Counted from the stretch's first letter, positions 9,605 through 19,593 are shown. The stretch: 64,000 bases of DNA from Chrysopilus asiliformis (GCA_964034945.1 OZ035960.1:82398148-82462147), one strand, 5' to 3'. Notes: generated by a model not told the origin, from the sequence alone. Program-made: numbers and translations.

Positions 9605-11396
9605 AAATCGGTATCTGGCATTTCAGTTCGCCTTGACTAAGGACATCGAAATCTATTTCGAAAGATTCTGTTAATGACAAACGAAGCAAATCCACTAAAT
9701 GTATGTCGGATAGAGAAGTTCTATGTTCAGTTTTAATGTTTTTTAGGGTCGAGAAAGCACTTTCACAAACATAAGTGCTTCCAAACATGGAACAATATTT
9801 TAACATGGCATTATGCAACTTTGGATATCTTTCAGAAGGGACGTTTTTCCAAAAGTCAATGCCATTTCTAACGATATTTTTCAAAGAAATGTCCTCTTGA
9901 ATATCGCACAGTTCCAATTGCCATTCCAAAGGCTGGTCCTCAATTCGACATGAAATAGGGTTAGTGAAAACTTCACTAGCTTCCCTTATTTTTTGGAAGT
10001 CCACAAATCTTTTGTCTATTTGTGTAATCAGAGTTTCAAGTTCATCAGCAAAACCAGAAAAGTCGACATTTTCGCATTCTTCAGAAATTACCGAACAACA
10101 TTTGAAGTGGTGCAAGTTATTATTTAAAAGACAATTTTTCAAAATGGACAGTTTTTTCTTTAGAGCACTTATTGCGGCGACTAAGTCAAAAACTGTTTTA
10201 TTTTTACCTTGCATTTTCAAATTAGTTTCATTCAATATTTCTGATATGTCGGTGAGAAAGGCCAATGAAATTTTAAATTCAGAAGAAAGAATTTTCTCTT
10301 GCAATACTTTATTGTTATTTATTGTATTGGTATTTCCTATAAAGCTCGCCAGTTCGTTTCTAATTGCAAAAAATCGTTGCAGACATTTTCCTCGGCTTAG
10401 CCAACGAACTTCTGTATATAACAGTAGATCACCATATTCGGCATCAACTTCTGCTAAAAATGTTTTAAGTTGGCGATTAGTCAAAGCATTATGGCCCCCT
10501 TTCAATCGATTTACAAGAGATGAAACAAAATGCATTGTGGTTTTCAAAGATACTGCTTTGGCACAAAGGGCTTCTTGGTGTATTGCACAATGCATATTCA
10601 TTACGTCAATGCCATTTTGTTTCAGCAAACCTATGAACCCGTTATTTTTTCCTATCATCGAAGGGGCGCCATCTGTGCATACCGAAGAAAGTTTTTCTGA
10701 AATTTTGTATTCTTCCAATACATTTTTTACTGCGTTATAAATATCGCATCCTTTCGTCGTTCCATGGAGGCTAACACAACTCAACATTTTCTCCTGCGTT
10801 TCAAATTTTGTGTTTATAGTTCTAACATATATTAATAACTGACTTATATTAGAACGGTCAGTGGATTCGTCAAGCGCTATTGAAACATAAACAGAAGAAG
10901 CCAATAATATTTTCAAACCATTAACAACAAATTCATTCATTTTTTCAATTCTTCGAGTTACCGTTCGGGGGGATAGGCAAACGGTCTTAACTTTTTCGGC
11001 GAATTCTTTACCTTTTGGCCCGTAACATTTCAGAACTTGTTCCATATTTTGTTTAAAAAATTCACCATCAGTTAATGGCTTTTTCGCTTTAGCAATATTA
11101 AAAGACACAATGAAGGACGCCTTTACAGATGCAATTTCAGAATCATTTGTTCCGCCTAAAGGAAATTTCTCTAAAAAAACTTTCTTTAAGTTGTCAACCT
11201 GTCTTACTCTTTCTACTTCATTGTATCGGGCAAAATCGGACTTATGGCAGCTGTTGTAATGGCGTTCTAGATTGAATTTTTTATTCGACATGTAACTGCA
11301 AACTAGACATTGACGGTTTTCATTATTTGTGGTTATTAAATATTTGTTTTCCCAATCACACGACATAGTATTTGAATTTGAATATGAGCGCTTCAT
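9603..11396 (-). CDS. intact hAT transposase (GTF2IRD2/Charlie-like), 597 aa
   Basis: A transposase of the hAT superfamily, in the group that resembles the GTF2I-repeat-domain-protein-2 and Charlie-type proteins. It is expected to bind element ends and catalyse cut-and-paste transposition in the nucleus. A BED-like zinc finger (CLVC near residues 30-33, histidines at 46 and 51) is followed by an RNase-H-like fold. ALDESTD places a catalytic aspartate at about 176 and CTDGAPSM one at about 242. MHCAIHQE (268-275) is the conserved C-x2-H region. The third acidic residue is E545 in CESAFSTLKNIK, within the hAT dimerisation region. The frame is uninterrupted and of normal length, starting from the first ATG after upstream stops. 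Terminal repeats and an 8-bp duplication were not found, so I cannot say whether the element is mobile or a stranded or domesticated gene. Confidence 0.9.
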   Translation of the reverse strand: MKRSYSNSNTMSCDWENKYLITTNNENRQCLVCSYMSNKKFNLERHYNSCHKSDFARYNEVERVRQVDNLKKVFLEKFPLGGTNDSEIASVKASFIVSFNIAKAKKPLTDGEFFKQNMEQVLKCYGPKGKEFAEKVKTVCLSPRTVTRRIEKMNEFVVNGLKILLASSVYVSIALDESTDRSNISQLLIYVRTINTKFETQEKMLSCVSLHGTTKGCDIYNAVKNVLEEYKISEKLSSVCTDGAPSMIGKNNGFIGLLKQNGIDVMNMHCAIHQEALCAKAVSLKTTMHFVSSLVNRLKGGHNALTNRQLKTFLAEVDAEYGDLLLYTEVRWLSRGKCLQRFFAIRNELASFIGNTNTINNNKVLQEKILSSEFKISLAFLTDISEILNETNLKMQGKNKTVFDLVAAISALKKKLSILKNCLLNNNLHHFKCCSVISEECENVDFSGFADELETLITQIDKRFVDFQKIREASEVFTNPISCRIEDQPLEWQLELCDIQEDISLKNIVRNGIDFWKNVPSERYPKLHNAMLKYCSMFGSTYVCESAFSTLKNIKTEHRTSLSDIHLVDLLRLSLTESFEIDFDVLSQGELKCQIPI

Positions 11397-11879
11397 AATG
11401 GAAAAGGAAAACTAAAAAAATAAAATTTCTGAAAAAATTTCGTATGTCAGTGTTCTTTGGGAAGCAATTAAGGTTTTGGGGAGCAAATGTATACACCCGT
11501 ACGCATCAACAGCAGAAATCATACTGAATGACTGTCGTAGGCTCGCTCCATCGATTGTTAGTGAATCGTTTGATTTCGGCTGCCGAAGTGGCCGTCGTCT
11601 ACCAACACGTATCATTGCGTTGGAGAGTCGAGTAAAAATGTTCATGCATTGATTGTAACCTCGTAAAATTTGAATAAAAATGTTATCGTATTGAGGAGCT
11701 AGACGAGCCAAGCAGTGCCGAGTTATGAAATAGGCCATCGTAGCTTTGCTAGAAATATTCCTTTGTCGAAACATAAAACAAGAAAATAATTTAGACTATA
11801 CATATCGTCATCATTTCAGAAACTTTTTATACTCTATATGAGAATCATATAGAAGTATATTAGATTTAGCATACCGTTT
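11397..11879. other. 5' flank of the hAT gene; no supported gene
   Basis: A 120-codon minus frame (11412-11774) sits upstream of the transposase on the same strand. I recognise no domain in it. It could be a host fragment, a 5' exon of the element, or chance. The promoter of the transposase should lie here, but no motif is clear. Confidence 0.35.
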
Positions 11880-12080
11880 GTGACATACAAATGGAATGTT
11901 TTTTCCCTATTTTCTCGAAAACGGTGCATCGCATCGTAATATTTATAAAGATGAAATGTGTTTAGAATATGATTTTACATAACCATTGTGTACATCAATA
12001 TCCAATCGGATCACTTCTCTGCCTCTCTAATACAAATGTATTTTTTTAATAAAAATTTTGTCTGTCCTCATATAGAGTAT
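11880..12080 (-). repeat. fragment of dispersed subrepeat family
   Basis: Matches, in reverse orientation, the module at 31370-31500. TTTTCTCGAAAACGGTGCAT is followed by AAATGTGTTTAGAATATGAT and by CCAATCGGATCACTTCTC, then the CATATAGAGTATTTGACGAT end that also closes the copy near 33420. No coding content. Confidence 0.6.
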
Positions 12081-12864
12081 TTGACGATTGGCCCCTGGCA
12101 ATTGTAGCTTTTCTTATGTTTTATTTTGAAATTCATTGGCATGGCGACTAACTGCAACTACATTTTGCAAGCTGACTCATGTTTCAACTGGATGAAAGAA
12201 TTTATAATTTTCAACAATGGGTTGAAAAAAAGCAAAGGATGCTACTACTATTTTTTTCAATTTTCATCTATCTAGTCGAATACAGCTAACACATACAATT
12301 ATGCTTTCACTATGGGTCGAGCATAGTATTTGTCTTTTATTCATCGGCAATTTTTTAAATGCAGTTCCTTTAGGGAATGCAGTGAATGTTTTAAATATCT
12401 TTCTTTCTTTTCCTTCCAGCACATCATAATATTTAAAAAAAATTTGAAAATCTCCAGGCTTATCCATTTTATTCATAAAGTCAATTGTCTTCATTATTCT
12501 TGCGAATTTAAAAAAAAAACTAATTTAATTTGCTTTAGCCTACTAAAGATTTTTATTTTTGACTTTTTATACCCTATATGGCGAAACCATAAATAAGGTA
12601 TAAATCTTATCCAAGTAACACGAAGTCGGATAAAAAGATATACGACGTTCCGACGACGTTGTGAACAAAACTTATTCGCCCTAAAAACTTTTGCGGTTTT
12701 GCTTGCCACATGGCGGCTATATAACCACTAATTATTGCGTAGTTAAATAGGAAATCATTTTCTCGGATTGTCAACCTTATTAACCAACCACTACAAGACT
12801 TTTATTCAAAAAACTTACATCGACTCGTAACCGTGAGAGTTATTACTCGTGGTTACGACCCTAA
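12081..12864. other. no gene recognised
   Basis: AT-rich DNA. Overlapping short frames on both strands at 12264-12709 have no recognisable domain. CGACGTTCCGACGACGTTG near 12645 is a small inverted motif of unknown meaning. Confidence 0.45.
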
Positions 12865-13240
12865 AGGTGGGTTTAGAAACACGAGCATTTTCATTTTTAC
12901 TGGCAAAGTGAGTGAAATGCCAGATTTCTTATGACTTTTTCACCAAGTGGGAAAGGGACGGGAAACCACTCAGTAAAAATTTTACTGGAAATTTTGTTTG
13001 CATGTAGTGGTTTTACGATCCATAATTTTCGTCGACGATAGGAAAGTTATGGCAGTAAACAACAACAAACACATTGGACTTCCCCGCCCTGCCAGCAAAA
13101 TGTTACCCCTGAATTATGGGCAGAGCCGTATTAACAAGTTTGAGCGCCCTGGGCTAAATAAAATTTTGCGCCCTTACATAGTTTTATTGTAAAAATTCAA
13201 TTTTATTTTTTAAAATATTCTTTAATTCTAAATATAATAT

Positions 13241-13927
13241 CGTCGGCTAAAAGTGAAATTGTGCTAAGTCCATTTGGTATAATTTTCCGGAAGAGCAATG
13301 AAAACCTTGTTAAATCGTTTTAATTCTCTTTCAATAACACTATGGGTATTCACTCTTTTGAGTATCGGTTTAAATGTGGCATGGATACAAGTGCATTTTA
13401 CAAGAAAGCGTGAACACCATGTAAAGCATTTGAAAAAGCTCCAGTGTAAATACTCGCGATTTCATCTTCACTCCACTTCTTGTTGGGTTTCTCTCTTTTC
13501 TGCTTTCGCTGCTGAATAACATTTTGCGCCATATTATATATATTTATTGATTTATCGCCACTAAACACTATTTGCCGGAGAAAAATATGAAGATCACAAA
13601 ACATAACCTGAAAGTTTCAGCTGTCATAATTTACACTTCTCACTATACAAGACCCAAAAACAAGGTTTCGAGGGAAGCAAATAAAAAGCTAAAGTGTAAC
13701 CGATTTTGTATGAAAAATTTTGCTAGGTCGAGCAAATATACATCCAATACACTGATACACAAACAAATGCTTCAATGAGTGAATACCCTTACTGAGTTTT
13801 CTTTAAATGAGAAAAATTGGGCTCAGTTTTCTTTAAATGAAAATTAAAATGATTTAACAAGGTTTTTTATTGCTCTTCTGTCAAATTTGGTATAATGGAC
13901 TTAGCACAATTTCACTTTTAGCCGACG
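13241..13927. mobile_element. CGTCGGC-ended MITE, long copy (687 bp)
   Basis: The ends CGTCGGCTAAAAGTGAAATT and the inverse AATTTCACTTTTAGCCGACG head inverted repeats of about 85 bp. The flanking 4-bp duplication is ATAT (13237-13240 and 13928-13931). A second, 256-bp copy lies at 37109-37364 with duplication AAAT, which confirms the boundaries. The extra interior here (about 13330-13780) contains a further inverted pair, GGGTATTCACTC and GAGTGAATACCC. No recognisable transposase; superfamily unresolved. Confidence 0.85.
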
Positions 13928-13988
13928 ATATGCTAAATATAAAGAAAATTTAAAAAAAAGCAATCAAAATTTCATCGCCTCGGATCGA

Positions 13989-14042
13989 TGGCGCCCCTGG
14001 GCTGTATGACGCCCCTGGGCTGTATGGCGCCCCTGGGCTGTA
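13989..14042. repeat. three tandem copies of an 18-bp unit
   Basis: TGGCGCCCCTGGGCTGTA is repeated three times with one or two substitutions just inside the right end of the nested hAT MITE. Such subterminal repeats often bind hAT transposase, which here is inference. Confidence 0.8.
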
Positions 14043-14404
14043 GCCCAATTAGCCCTATGGTTAATTGGGCCTTGATTATGGGGAATTATGGCAGCCAGCA
14101 AAAGTAAGGTTAAGTTCGATGTTTATTTGAAAGCTACGCATTTTAAATGGAAACGGGAGGTAATAATAATTATGTTATTAATTATAACATCACACAAAAT
14201 GATTTTGTTAGGTGAAATTGAAGTGATAACAAACGTATTGCTGCGAGAAGGTGATGTGCAGTGACAATTCGCCATAAAGTGGAAGGGAAAGTACGTGTGA
14301 GACACTGATATGATCGACTTTTTGCGCACGTTAATTTGAATTTCGCTATCCCGCTCACTTTGCCAGTAAAAATGAAAATGCTCGTGTTTCTACACCCACC
14401 TTAA

Positions 14405-14970
14405 GTCTTTCAGGTATATAAGACACTTTGAGACGCCTTATATACCCTTAATAAAACATGTGACTTAAGAGATTTATTTCGTGGTTATAACCAGCCATCC
14501 AGACCTGCCTTAAATGCCGTCAATGTCGCTGTTATATCTGATGTTACGTCTAGTGAAGACTGAAATGTCAGCCAGTTCAGACAGTTTTTGCTGACATATT
14601 TGTTAACAGAAATCGTGACGGAAATTTGACGTTCGTGAATTCAAGATGGCGGATTGTACTTTATCAAGTGGAGAGACGCTCCGGGAGCAGTTGGAGGCCA
14701 AATTTCCTTTTAGTGCGGAAATTTAAAAAAAAATTAAGTTGTTTGCTGTTCAACGCCATTTCTGAAAAAAACAATTCATGCCAGAATCAGCCCATCTACG
14801 TCACAACAAAATTTTCTCATGACATTTGCTGTTAACAGTTCTGTCAATGTTTCCGACAGGTGTGGATGGCGTGTAAGGCTTGGTAAACGACCAAATAGTC
14901 ATCCATCCCACTGAGGTGTTCGTGTAAAATCGGGAGTTGATCGTTCTTCCGATAGGGAGAAGCTATTTAT
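14405..14970. other. no gene recognised
   Basis: Contains a palindrome CTGTTAACAG near 14832 and short frames without homology. No TE ends were found. Confidence 0.45.
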
Positions 14971-15253
14971 GTTATACCAGGGAACAATTACTATTATAGA
15001 ATGGAAAGCTCTAACAAAATTTTTTGTGTTGGGAGCGTACATCTGAGGATTTCTATAGCTGTTACATGACAGTGTACATGAACACTGAGCGATTTGGTGG
15101 TGTGTGGCAATATGGATTCCCATCTGTCACTTGAAATGAAAACAAATCAAAACAAAATCGGATAATGGAAATGTTTTATGGAGAATTTGATATTTCCATT
15201 AAATTAGTAATGTTCTTATGTGTTGAAAGGTGTTAAATTTAATTTAGTTTTAG

Positions 15254-15990
15254 CAGGGAACAACCATTATATAGAATGGAAAGTAAGGCCTTTCCTCATT
15301 AACTTCCACTAGAGTAAGCACTACACTATAGAAATCGGGTTTTTTATCTCACTTCCTCTTTCTGCTGTCATACACTCGACCAAAAAAAATCAAATAGAAT
15401 TCCCTTTTACAATACATACACAAAAGTGCTGGCACTTTTGTTTACATTTTGCATGACATTTCATTGCAACATTGATTCATTTCAGTGCAACGATTGATTT
15501 TGATGGATAATCACATTTCAGCGTGTTAACATTGCATAATTTCACATGAAAATGAATAAATCACAAATTCACCACTGTTTAGTGAAGGAATGTTCCGCTA
15601 ATTCCATTAAAAACCCAAACAGAAAGTTTTTTCGAGTCCCATCAACAACAGAAAGGTAAAGTATAACGAAAGATCGACAGAATTGCATATGAACGGGCCT
15701 TAAAACAATTAAAAACTAAAACTAAATTAAATTTAACACCTTTCAACACATAAGAACATTACTAATTTAATGGAAATATCAAAATCTCCATAAAACATTT
15801 CCATTATCCGATTTTGTTTTGATTTGTTTTCATTTCAAGTGACAGATGGGAATCCATATTGCCACACACCACCAAATCGATCAGTGTTCATGTACACTGT
15901 CATGTAACAGCTATAGAAATCCTCGGATGTACGCTCCCAACACAAAAAAATTTGTTAGAGCTTTCCATTCTATATAATGGTTGTTCCCTG
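15254..15990 (-). mobile_element. CAGGGAACAA element, inner copy (737 bp)
   Basis: A complete copy of the same family inserted in the opposite orientation. It begins CAGGGAACAACCATTATATA and ends TATATAATGGTTGTTCCCTG. A 7-bp duplication GTTTTAG flanks it (15247-15253 and 15991-15997), made of outer-element sequence. Its left part reads as the reverse complement of the outer copy's right part, and its right part as the reverse complement of the outer copy's left part. The two copies differ by scattered substitutions, for example CATCTGAGG against CATCCGAGG. Short frames such as 14899-15123 and 15859-16071 are mirror shadows of this structure. Confidence 0.88.
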
Positions 15991-16205
15991 GTTTTAGTTT
16001 TTAATTGTTTTAAGGCCCGTTCATGTGCAATTCTGTCGATCTTTCGTTATACTTTACCTTTCTGTTGTTGATGGGACTCGCAAAAACTTTCTGTTTGGGT
16101 TTTTAATGGAATTAGCGGAACATTCCTTCACTAAATAGTGGTGAATTTGTGATTTATTCATTTTCATGTGAAATTATGCAATGTTAACACGCTAAAATGT
16201 GATTA

Positions 16206-16643
16206 CCCAGTGAAAAATTATTAAGGCATTATCGCTATGGTGTCTTTAAGACATGAGACAAATAATATAAAAGCCTCCAAATTAAAATGAGATGGAAGGA
16301 AAAACGCGCCTTTTATGCGTGTGTTGGAAAAGTGAACTAAAAAAGTTATTTTTTGTTGAAGTTTTGTGTTGGCTATCAGGAGAATTTAAACGACTCGGTA
16401 AATATTTTTATAGAAAAAGTAATAGATTAAGGCTTAAAGACCGTTTTAATAAAGAAATTTTTACCATCTAAGCAATGGTAAAAATCACCGGGGAAAAAAC
16501 ATCTACTATTAATGTTGCCTTAGTTGTAAGGCCTTATATACGCGGAAATGGCCTATACAAAACTAAGGCAACAATAAGGTAAAGATAATGCATTAGGATA
16601 ATGCCTTTATAATGCCTTAATAAGACATTTTTTGTTCACTGGG
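16206..16643. mobile_element. TA-flanked MITE with CCCAGTGAA ends
   Basis: The ends CCCAGTGAAAAATTATTAAG and the inverse of TTTTTGTTCACTGGG lie between TA at 16204-16205 and 16644-16645. The uninterrupted sister sequence in the inner CAGGGAACAA copy (GATTATCCATC on the minus strand near 15510) shows the empty site, so the insertion is directly demonstrated. The 438-bp interior carries several TAAGGCATTAT motifs and no coding frame. Probably of Tc1/mariner origin. Confidence 0.84.
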
Positions 16644-16858
16644 TATCCATCAAAATCAATCGTTCCAATGAAATGAATCAATGTTGCAATGAAATGTCAT
16701 TGATTTTTTTATTTGATTTTTTTGGTCGAGTGTATGACAGCAGAAAGGGGAAGTGAGATAAAAAACCCGATTTCTATAGTGTAGTGCTTACTCTAGTGGA
16801 AGTCAATGAGGAAAGGCCTTACTTTCCATTCTATATAATAGTTGTTCCCTGGTTATAC

Positions 16859-17105
16859 GTATTGCCGTTTCTAAAGTATTTATAACTGATTTTAGAAAAC
16901 TTTAAATTCAAGCATATTGTGAATTAATCGCTTTAACGTTCTTTTACATATGATGAAAGGCGACGTTCCTCAATAAACCAAGTCAGGTTACTTTACGTTT
17001 AGTTACCCGCTTTTAAACCTCGATTATATCCAGTTGTAACAAATTGATTAACATATCGTTATAATATCGCTGTTCTGGCGATTCATTTGAATCATGAAGG
17101 CTGAA
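16859..17105. other. no gene recognised
   Basis: AT-rich spacer between two inverted-repeat structures. Confidence 0.5.
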
Positions 17106-17781
17106 ATTGAATCGTTTATTTTTATTTCAAAAACTAGTCAAGCAACAAAAAATCCAAAATTGAGTTATTGGTCGATTACTGTTCTGTAAAGGTAAATACA
17201 TCGTTTAATGCACAAACAAGTCAAACTCGGTCCCCACGTGATGAAACAAAGCCTAGAAATCCTTGTTTAGTGCAGAAAGAAGTCAAGTGACAGCGCTTGA
17301 CTGGTTTCTGTTCTAAACTGAGGGATTTTGGCCGATTTTGGTTTTGACGTGGGTGAATTTTTTCGTGAATGTTGCAGGTCCTAATAAATGTGAAAAAATA
17401 CAAGACCTAAAGTTTTATGACAATATTTTTTAATTGCCTACAACAGAAGCAGAATGCACTGTAGAGCGAATTTATGATGACTAACTCTTTAAAAAGTTTA
17501 TTTTTCATTTTACTTTTGAAGTCCCAAATGAAATTAGAATATTTCATACGACATTTACAATAGTGATTGTTGTTTATTTCAGAAACCAGTCAAGTGCAAA
17601 CTTATTTATTACTTTTTACATTTGTCCATGTTTATCACACAGTTACACAAATGGATAACTTTCATAGGAAAAAATATCAATTTTCTAAAAAAAATTTTTA
17701 GGTTGCTAGGAAGTTTTTTTCGATTTACTCAAAATTAACAATTTGTCGTTTGACTGGTTTTTGAAATAAACGATTCAATTA
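17106..17781. mobile_element. compound foldback with four ACCAGTCAAG-type arms
   Basis: The outer arms TTGAATCGTTTATTTTTATT (from 17107) and the inverse of TTGAAATAAACGATTCAA (to 17780) pair. Further copies of the arm occur at about 17296-17318 (CTTGACTGGTTTCTG) and 17575-17598 (TTTCAGAAACCAGTCAAGTG). The left half (17106-17318) and right half (17575-17781) are thus each hairpins, and the whole is also an inverted repeat. No flanking duplication was identified and no coding frame is supported. Confidence 0.5.
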
Positions 17782-17854
17782 AAATACCGATTCTAGCAAC
17801 TGTTAGTCAGCATTCTTATTTTGAATTGTCATATTCAAAAAATTTATCCTAGAA

Positions 17855-17878
17855 ATATATATATATATATATATATAT
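17855..17878. repeat. AT dinucleotide microsatellite
   Basis: About 12 uninterrupted AT units next to the start of a dispersed-repeat copy. In mini-me-type fly elements a TA tract commonly accompanies a GTCY tract. Confidence 0.9.
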
Positions 17879-18166
17879 TGCCAATCTGGAAATTATTGAA
17901 AACCCGTATGGTGATATTCGTATCAAAATTCGAACAGTTGTACCAAAATTCCACTTTGAAGTCAAACTTTCCAATAAGATTTTTAAAAATTTATTCCAAT
18001 CGGATTTTGATGTATGGGAGTTTTATGTAGAATCATATCCTAAATAACTTTTGTTCTTACACTTTTTTGATAAGATGCACCGTTTTTGAGATATTCGCAA
18101 AAAAACGCTTTCGTTCGTATGGGGGGTACCCTCCTAATGGTCCATTTTTGACAATAACCGAACTTA
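17879..18166 (+). repeat. dispersed repeat copy (paralogue of 34925-35190)
   Basis: Shares a long collinear match with 34925-35190. GCCAATCTGGAAATTATTGA is followed by CCACTTTGAAGTCAAACTTT, TTTTTTGATAAGATGCACCG and finally TTCGTTCGTATGGGGGGTAC. The two copies differ at several percent of positions. The repeat ends where the reverse-transcriptase fragment begins. Confidence 0.75.
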
Positions 18167-19115
18167 GTCACTTGGGTCCACTTCTATTTGTTGTTTTTGT
18201 TAATGATCTGTTTTCTGTTATGCGCAACATATATGTTCTAGGCTATGCTGATGACCTGAAACTTTACCTGTCTCTCAAAGGTACTCTTGATCACTGGGAA
18301 CTTCAAGCCGCATTAGACCAATTTTGTACTTGGTGTACAAAAAATAGTCTGACGCTAAATATAGACAAATGTGTAGTGGGTACTTTTAGCCGTAAATTTA
18401 ATACTAAGAACTATGATTATATGTTAAATGGATCTATTTTAAGTAGAACCAATGAAGTCAATGACCTTGGTTCAATACTTGACAGTAAACTTGACTTTAA
18501 TATTCATATCAACAGCGTAAAAAATCGTGCTAATTCCATGCTTGGCTTTGTTAAACGATGGTCAAAAGAGTTACCTGATCCTTTTGTTTTGAAATCCCTG
18601 TATTGTTCATTTGTACCTTCTATCTTGGAATATGCTAGTGTAGTGGGATGACATTTTATCAAGTTCACGCGAAAATACTCGAATCAATGCAAAAACGCTT
18701 TATAAGATTCGCTTTGAAGTATCTACCATGGGAGAACAGCCAGCTGCTTCCACCCTATGAACAAAGATTAAAACTCCTAAACTTGGCGCCGCTTTATAAA
18801 AAACGTGTGTTTTTCGCCGTAATTTTTATTCATAATCTTTTGTCTAGTAACGTTAATTCACCGACATTGTTGAGTAAATTGAATTTTCGAATCAACATGA
18901 GAAATCGGGTCAGAGATGATCTTTTTTACATAAATTATCATCGAACGAATTATAGGCGTTGTGAGCCGATTTCATTTATGTTGACAATTTTTAATAAATA
19001 TTATCGTATTATGGATCTTCATGTTAACCCTTTCGGTACATGTTTTTACTTTCTTCTACGGAGTATAATAAAGTATTGTATTCATGAAAAATTTCGACCT
19101 CTTAATTTTGCCTAA
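18167..19115 (+). pseudogene. 5'-truncated non-LTR retrotransposon RT
   Basis: The coding similarity starts abruptly inside the RT core (SHLGPLLFVVFVNDL), followed by the catalytic GYADDLKLYLSL near 18240 and by FCTWCTKNSLTLNIDKC. Then come VNDLGSILDSKLDFNIHI and LKSLYCSFVPSILEYAS. A stop and frameshift at about 18650 precede AKILESMQKRFIRFALKYLP and the C-terminal region ending near 19110. The layout fits the Jockey/I group. The 5' truncation is typical of target-primed reverse transcription. It is unrelated to the R1-type elements downstream, is on the opposite strand, and cannot be active. The 3' end lies shortly before the GTCW array at 19165. Confidence 0.85.
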
Positions 19116-19164
19116 AAAACATTTCCCGATCACTCCTGAGTCGATTGGAGTCATATTAAGAAAA

Positions 19165-19558
19165 TGTCTTTCTGTCTGTCAGTCTGTCTGTCAGTCTGTC
19201 TGTCAGTCTGTCTGTCTGTCAGTCTGTCAGTCTGTCAGTCTGTCAGTCTGTCAGTCTGTCAGTCAGTCTGTCTATCAGTCTGTCAGTCTGTCAGTCTGTC
19301 AGTCTGTCAGTCTGTCAGTCTGTCAGTCTGTCAGTCTGTCAGTCTGTCAGTCTGTCAGTCTGTCAGTCTGTCAGTCTGTCAGTCTGTCAGTCTGTCAGTC
19401 TGTCAGTCTGTCAGTCTGTCAGTCTGTCAGTCTGTCAGTCTGTCAGTCTGTCAGTCTGTCAGTCTGTCAGTCTGTCAGTCTGTCAGTCTGTCAGTCTGTC
19501 AGTCTGTCAGTCTGTCAGTCTGTCAGTCTGTCAGTCTGTCAGTCTGTCAGTCTGTCAG

Positions 19559-19560
<2 letters not shown>
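19165..19560. repeat. GTCW array 1, mainly 8-bp CAGTCTGT units
   Basis: It starts with a few 12-bp CAGTCTGTCTGT units and from about 19222 becomes almost pure CAGTCTGT up to the retrotransposon junction at 19560/19561. The open frames over it (SVCQSVSL-type proteins) are a consequence of the repeat lacking stop codons and are not genes. Confidence 0.97.

Positions 19561-19592
<32 letters not shown>

Positions 19593-19593
<1 letters not shown>

Larger units (their letters stand above)
13121..14074. mobile_element. hAT MITE nested in the TAA-flanked element
   Basis: The start CAGAGCCGTATTAAC and the reverse complement of the end (CAAGGCCCAATTAAC) match at 11 of 15 positions. A perfect 8-bp duplication ATTATGGG lies at 13113-13120 and 14075-14082. 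The subterminal GCGCCCTGGGCT and GCGCCCCTGGGCTG motifs are characteristic of a widespread hAT type (CAGGGCCGG-like ends). It has no transposase and contains the CGTCGGC element at 13241-13927. Confidence 0.83.
12865..14401. mobile_element. TAA-flanked element with about 48-bp inverted repeats
   Basis: AGGTGGGTTTAGAAACACGA and onward through GCAAAGTGAG at the left is mirrored at 14354-14401 at the right, with one notable mismatch. TAA flanks it at 12862-12864 and 14402-14404, as expected for PIF/Harbinger-like insertions. Without its nested passenger (13121-14074 plus an 8-bp duplication) it is about 575 bp with no transposase, so it is a MITE. It is the outermost of three nested elements. Confidence 0.82.
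14978..16851 (+). mobile_element. CAGGGAACAA element, outer copy split by a sister copy
   Basis: The ends CAGGGAACAATTACTATTAT (14978) and the inverse ATAATAGTTGTTCCCTG (16851) share about 30 bp, including ATAGAATGGAAAG. The flanking duplication is a perfect 7-bp GTTATAC (14971-14977 and 16852-16858). The element is interrupted by an inverted sister copy (15254-15990) and by a TA-flanked MITE (16206-16643). Removing both leaves about 690 bp, without a coding frame of known type. A consistent 7-bp duplication is unusual. P-like or Dada-like families are possible, but I do not assign one. Confidence 0.87.

Noticed and set aside
9041..9621. Repeat proteins encoded by the 54-bp array in three frames (for example MAEARGPARYQTPRFNFE repeated)
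   Set aside because: The unit length is a multiple of three, so frames stay open by arithmetic. The frames overlap each other on both strands and end at the array edge. In the hAT frame every unit contains a stop.
11412..11774. 120-codon minus-strand frame upstream of the hAT transposase as a companion gene
   Set aside because: No domain recognised and no second example to compare. Kept only as a note in the flank entry.
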